From Treponema sp. (GTDB taxonomy: Bacteria > Spirochaetota > Spirochaetia > Treponematales > Treponemataceae): a stretch of 14,381 nucleotides of DNA. This document shows positions 12,693 to 14,381 of this stretch, piece by piece. The notes under the pieces were generated by a model. It ran no database searches. It was not told the DNA's origin and saw only the letters and a list, made by a program, of their open reading frames with translations. The stretch covers positions 1 through 14,381 of the forward strand of contig JAFPCT010000045.1 in the NCBI GenBank assembly GCA_017390125.1, read 5' to 3'. Within the stretch, counting starts at the first letter, position 1. The number at the start of each line of letters is the position of its first letter. The position numbers and the translations under genes were made by a program.

Positions 12693-14296
12693 TATCTGTT
12701 TAAAGCGGCTCCTATAAACGCTGTGAACAGAGGATGAGGTTTTGCCGGTCTTGAAACAAATTCAGGATGATACTGAACGCCGATTCCCCAGCGGTGATCC
12801 TTCCATTCAAATGCCTCCGTGCGTTTTTCCAGTTCGGAAAGGGCTGCTGTAATAAGACCTTTTTCGTCAAGAACGGAAGCGTATTTTTTGTCGAATGTGT
12901 ATTTGTTTCTGTGTCGCTCTACGATAGTTGTCTTTTTGTATGCTTCGTGGAGTTTTGTTCCCTTTGTGATTTTTACTGTCTGAGCGCCAAGCTGCATGAG
13001 TCCCGAAGCAGAGAAACCTGCCTGTTCTTCCGGGAGGGAAATGAGCGCATGCTCGCAGTTCTGGATGAATTCCGTGCTGTCGGCATCTTCCCAGCCGAGC
13101 ATCGTTCTTGCTGTTTCAATTGCCATGAGCTGCATTCCAAGGTCGATTCCGAGATAAGGAATGTTGCGCTCCCGGGCATATTTTACAGTTGCAAGAAGTC
13201 CGAGGAATCCACGCTGCTCGTAGTTTCCTGGAATTACGATTCCGTTTACGTCCTGGAAAACCTGTTCGATTGATTCACCTCGTTCAAGAGTTTCTGCGTC
13301 AATCTTGCGGATCTCAAGCTTTGCGCCGTAAGAAGTGATTGCTGCGTGGAAAAGAGCCTCCCGGACTGACTTGTTGCATTCGTCCAGGCAGTCTTTTTTG
13401 CCGACCATTGCGACCGTAACTTTTGGTCCGTCTTCGTTCAGCTTGTTCAGGAACGTCGTCCACTGGCGGATGTTTGAATTCTGAACTTCTGTCTTGATGG
13501 CAAGCTTGCTGATTATCTTTTTGTCCAGACCTTCCTTGTGGAAAAGAACAGGGAGCTCATAGATTGATTTCTCAATGTTCGAAGAGGCAAAAACTGCATC
13601 CTGGCTTACGTTGCAGAAGAGCGCAAGCTTTTTGCGCATGTCAGCCTCAATTTCTTTTTCGCAGCGGCAGAGGAGGATGTCCGGCTGGATTCCTGCTTCC
13701 TGAAGCTGTTTTACGGAATGCTGTGTAGGCTTTGATTTAAGCTCTCCGCCTGTAATTACCGGAATGAGGGAAAGGTGAACTGTACATACGTCGTTCTTTC
13801 CAAGCTCACGGATGAGCTGTCGTGCAGATTCAAGGAAGGGAATTGATTCAATGTCGCCTACAGTTCCGCCGATTTCTACGATTACAACGTCAGCGCCGGT
13901 TTTTGCACCGATCGCAAGGATTCTGCGTTTGATTTCGTCAGTGATATGAGGAATTACCTGTACAGTTCTTCCATTATAACGTCCTGCACGCTCGTTTTTG
14001 ATTACCTGATCGTATACTTTTCCGATTGTAATGCAGTTGTCGTTTGTAATATTTATGCTGGTAAAACGGCTGAAGTTTCCCAGGTCAAGATCAGTTTCAG
14101 CACCGTCTTCCGTTACATATACTTCTCCGTGCTGAAATGGGCTTATGTTTCCTGCGTCCATGTTAATGTACGGATCGCATTTAATCATTGAAATTTTAAG
14201 CCCGTAGCCTTCCATAAGGCTGCCTATAGTTGCAGATGCAACTCCTTTTCCTAAAGATGAACAGACACCGCTTGTTACCAGAATATATTTACTCAT
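12692..14296 (-). CDS. pyrG: CTP synthase with a glutaminase domain lacking the catalytic cysteine
   Basis: CTP synthase makes CTP from UTP, ATP and ammonia, normally released from glutamine by its own C-terminal domain. The synthase half is intact (numbering from 14296): SGVCSSLGKGVASA, CDPYINMDAGNISPFQHGEV, TEDGAETDLDLG, VEIGGTVGDIES and KSKPTQHSVKQLQ. The glutaminase half is altered. The nucleophile motif GICLGMQ reads GIDLGMQ, with a GAC codon at 13144-13142 (residue D385). The oxyanion segment PGGFGxRG reads PGNYEQRG. His and Glu of the triad remain in QYHPEF (H510, E512). Length (534) is normal and the frame unbroken. I chose the ATG at 14296 because family members start M-x-K-Y-I-x-V-T; an ATG at 14314 would add six residues. 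Neither has a good ribosome site. It is the first visible gene of the pyrG-lptC-lptA-lptB unit. Confidence 0.95.
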   Translation of the reverse strand: MSKYILVTSGVCSSLGKGVASATIGSLMEGYGLKISMIKCDPYINMDAGNISPFQHGEVYVTEDGAETDLDLGNFSRFTSINITNDNCITIGKVYDQVIKNERAGRYNGRTVQVIPHITDEIKRRILAIGAKTGADVVIVEIGGTVGDIESIPFLESARQLIRELGKNDVCTVHLSLIPVITGGELKSKPTQHSVKQLQEAGIQPDILLCRCEKEIEADMRKKLALFCNVSQDAVFASSNIEKSIYELPVLFHKEGLDKKIISKLAIKTEVQNSNIRQWTTFLNKLNEDGPKVTVAMVGKKDCLDECNKSVREALFHAAITSYGAKLEIRKIDAETLERGESIEQVFQDVNGIVIPGNYEQRGFLGLLATVKYARERNIPYLGIDLGMQLMAIETARTMLGWEDADSTEFIQNCEHALISLPEEQAGFSASGLMQLGAQTVKITKGTKLHEAYKKTTIVERHRNKYTFDKKYASVLDEKGLITAALSELEKRTEAFEWKDHRWGIGVQYHPEFVSRPAKPHPLFTAFIGAALNR

Positions 14297-14381
14297 ATCT
14301 TTATATTTTTTCATTATTGTAGATTTTAGTCAATGAGAGCGGGAAAACACATTGAAAATTCCTCTTCGAAAAAAAATTGAA

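Noticed and set aside
12692..14296. pyrG considered as a pseudogene because of the lost catalytic Cys
   Set aside because: The frame is unbroken at full length, the synthase motifs and the triad His and Glu are intact, and downstream genes are translationally coupled to it. A functional, altered enzyme is more likely.
14297..14381. Promoter of pyrG
   Set aside because: TTGACT and TACAAT occur upstream, but they are not spaced to work together, and neither has a good partner box. I see no supportable promoter here; it may lie beyond the window.

Overview
The window looks like a chromosomal segment of a Treponema-like spirochaete. This is inferred from the gene set (GatB, RNase Y, an LptC-LptA-LptB block, CTP synthase), from several lineage-type hypothetical membrane proteins, and from moderate GC with AT-rich spacers. 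No marker gene settles the genus. There is no rRNA, tRNA, CRISPR array or intact transposon.

Layout. Positions 1-236 hold the 3' end of an unidentified gene. It faces a minus-strand gene (395-1609) encoding an XRE-type DNA-binding domain fused in frame to a DRE-TIM aldolase/lyase. Three hairpins, two sharing an AGGAC loop, lie between them. Upstream of the fusion are a good sigma70 promoter and five copies of ACTTWACA, then a remnant of a urea-type ABC transporter binding protein (1781-2023). An AzgA-type purine permease (2037-3407, minus) is divergent from a plus-strand cluster: gatB, a shrunken aminotransferase-like protein, a small membrane protein and an ASCH-domain protein (3533-6666). 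A lipoprotein metallophosphoesterase (6663-7547, minus) is convergent with that cluster and divergent from a small membrane protein gene (7673-8131), which ends in a clear terminator. A predicted outer-membrane barrel (8231-8851) follows. A bidirectional terminator separates it from a long minus-strand block.

The minus-strand block reads pyrG -> lptC -> lptA -> lptB -> rny. The first four are tightly coupled: TAATG at pyrG/lptC, then two 14-nt overlaps. They form an operon for CTP synthesis and an Lpt envelope-lipid bridge (LptC lipoprotein, periplasmic LptA, ATPase LptB). rny (RNase Y) has its own near-consensus promoter, with a small hairpin at the predicted 5' end.

The strongest observations are: (1) the CTP synthase has Asp in place of the glutaminase nucleophile Cys (GIDLGMQ for GICLGMQ) and an altered oxyanion loop, while keeping His and Glu of the triad, which predicts an ammonia-dependent enzyme; (2) the XRE-aldolase fusion has a repeat-studded promoter suited to autoregulation and a strong internal ribosome binding site that could yield the aldolase alone. 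All functional statements come from reading the sequence and recalling family motifs; no search was run.
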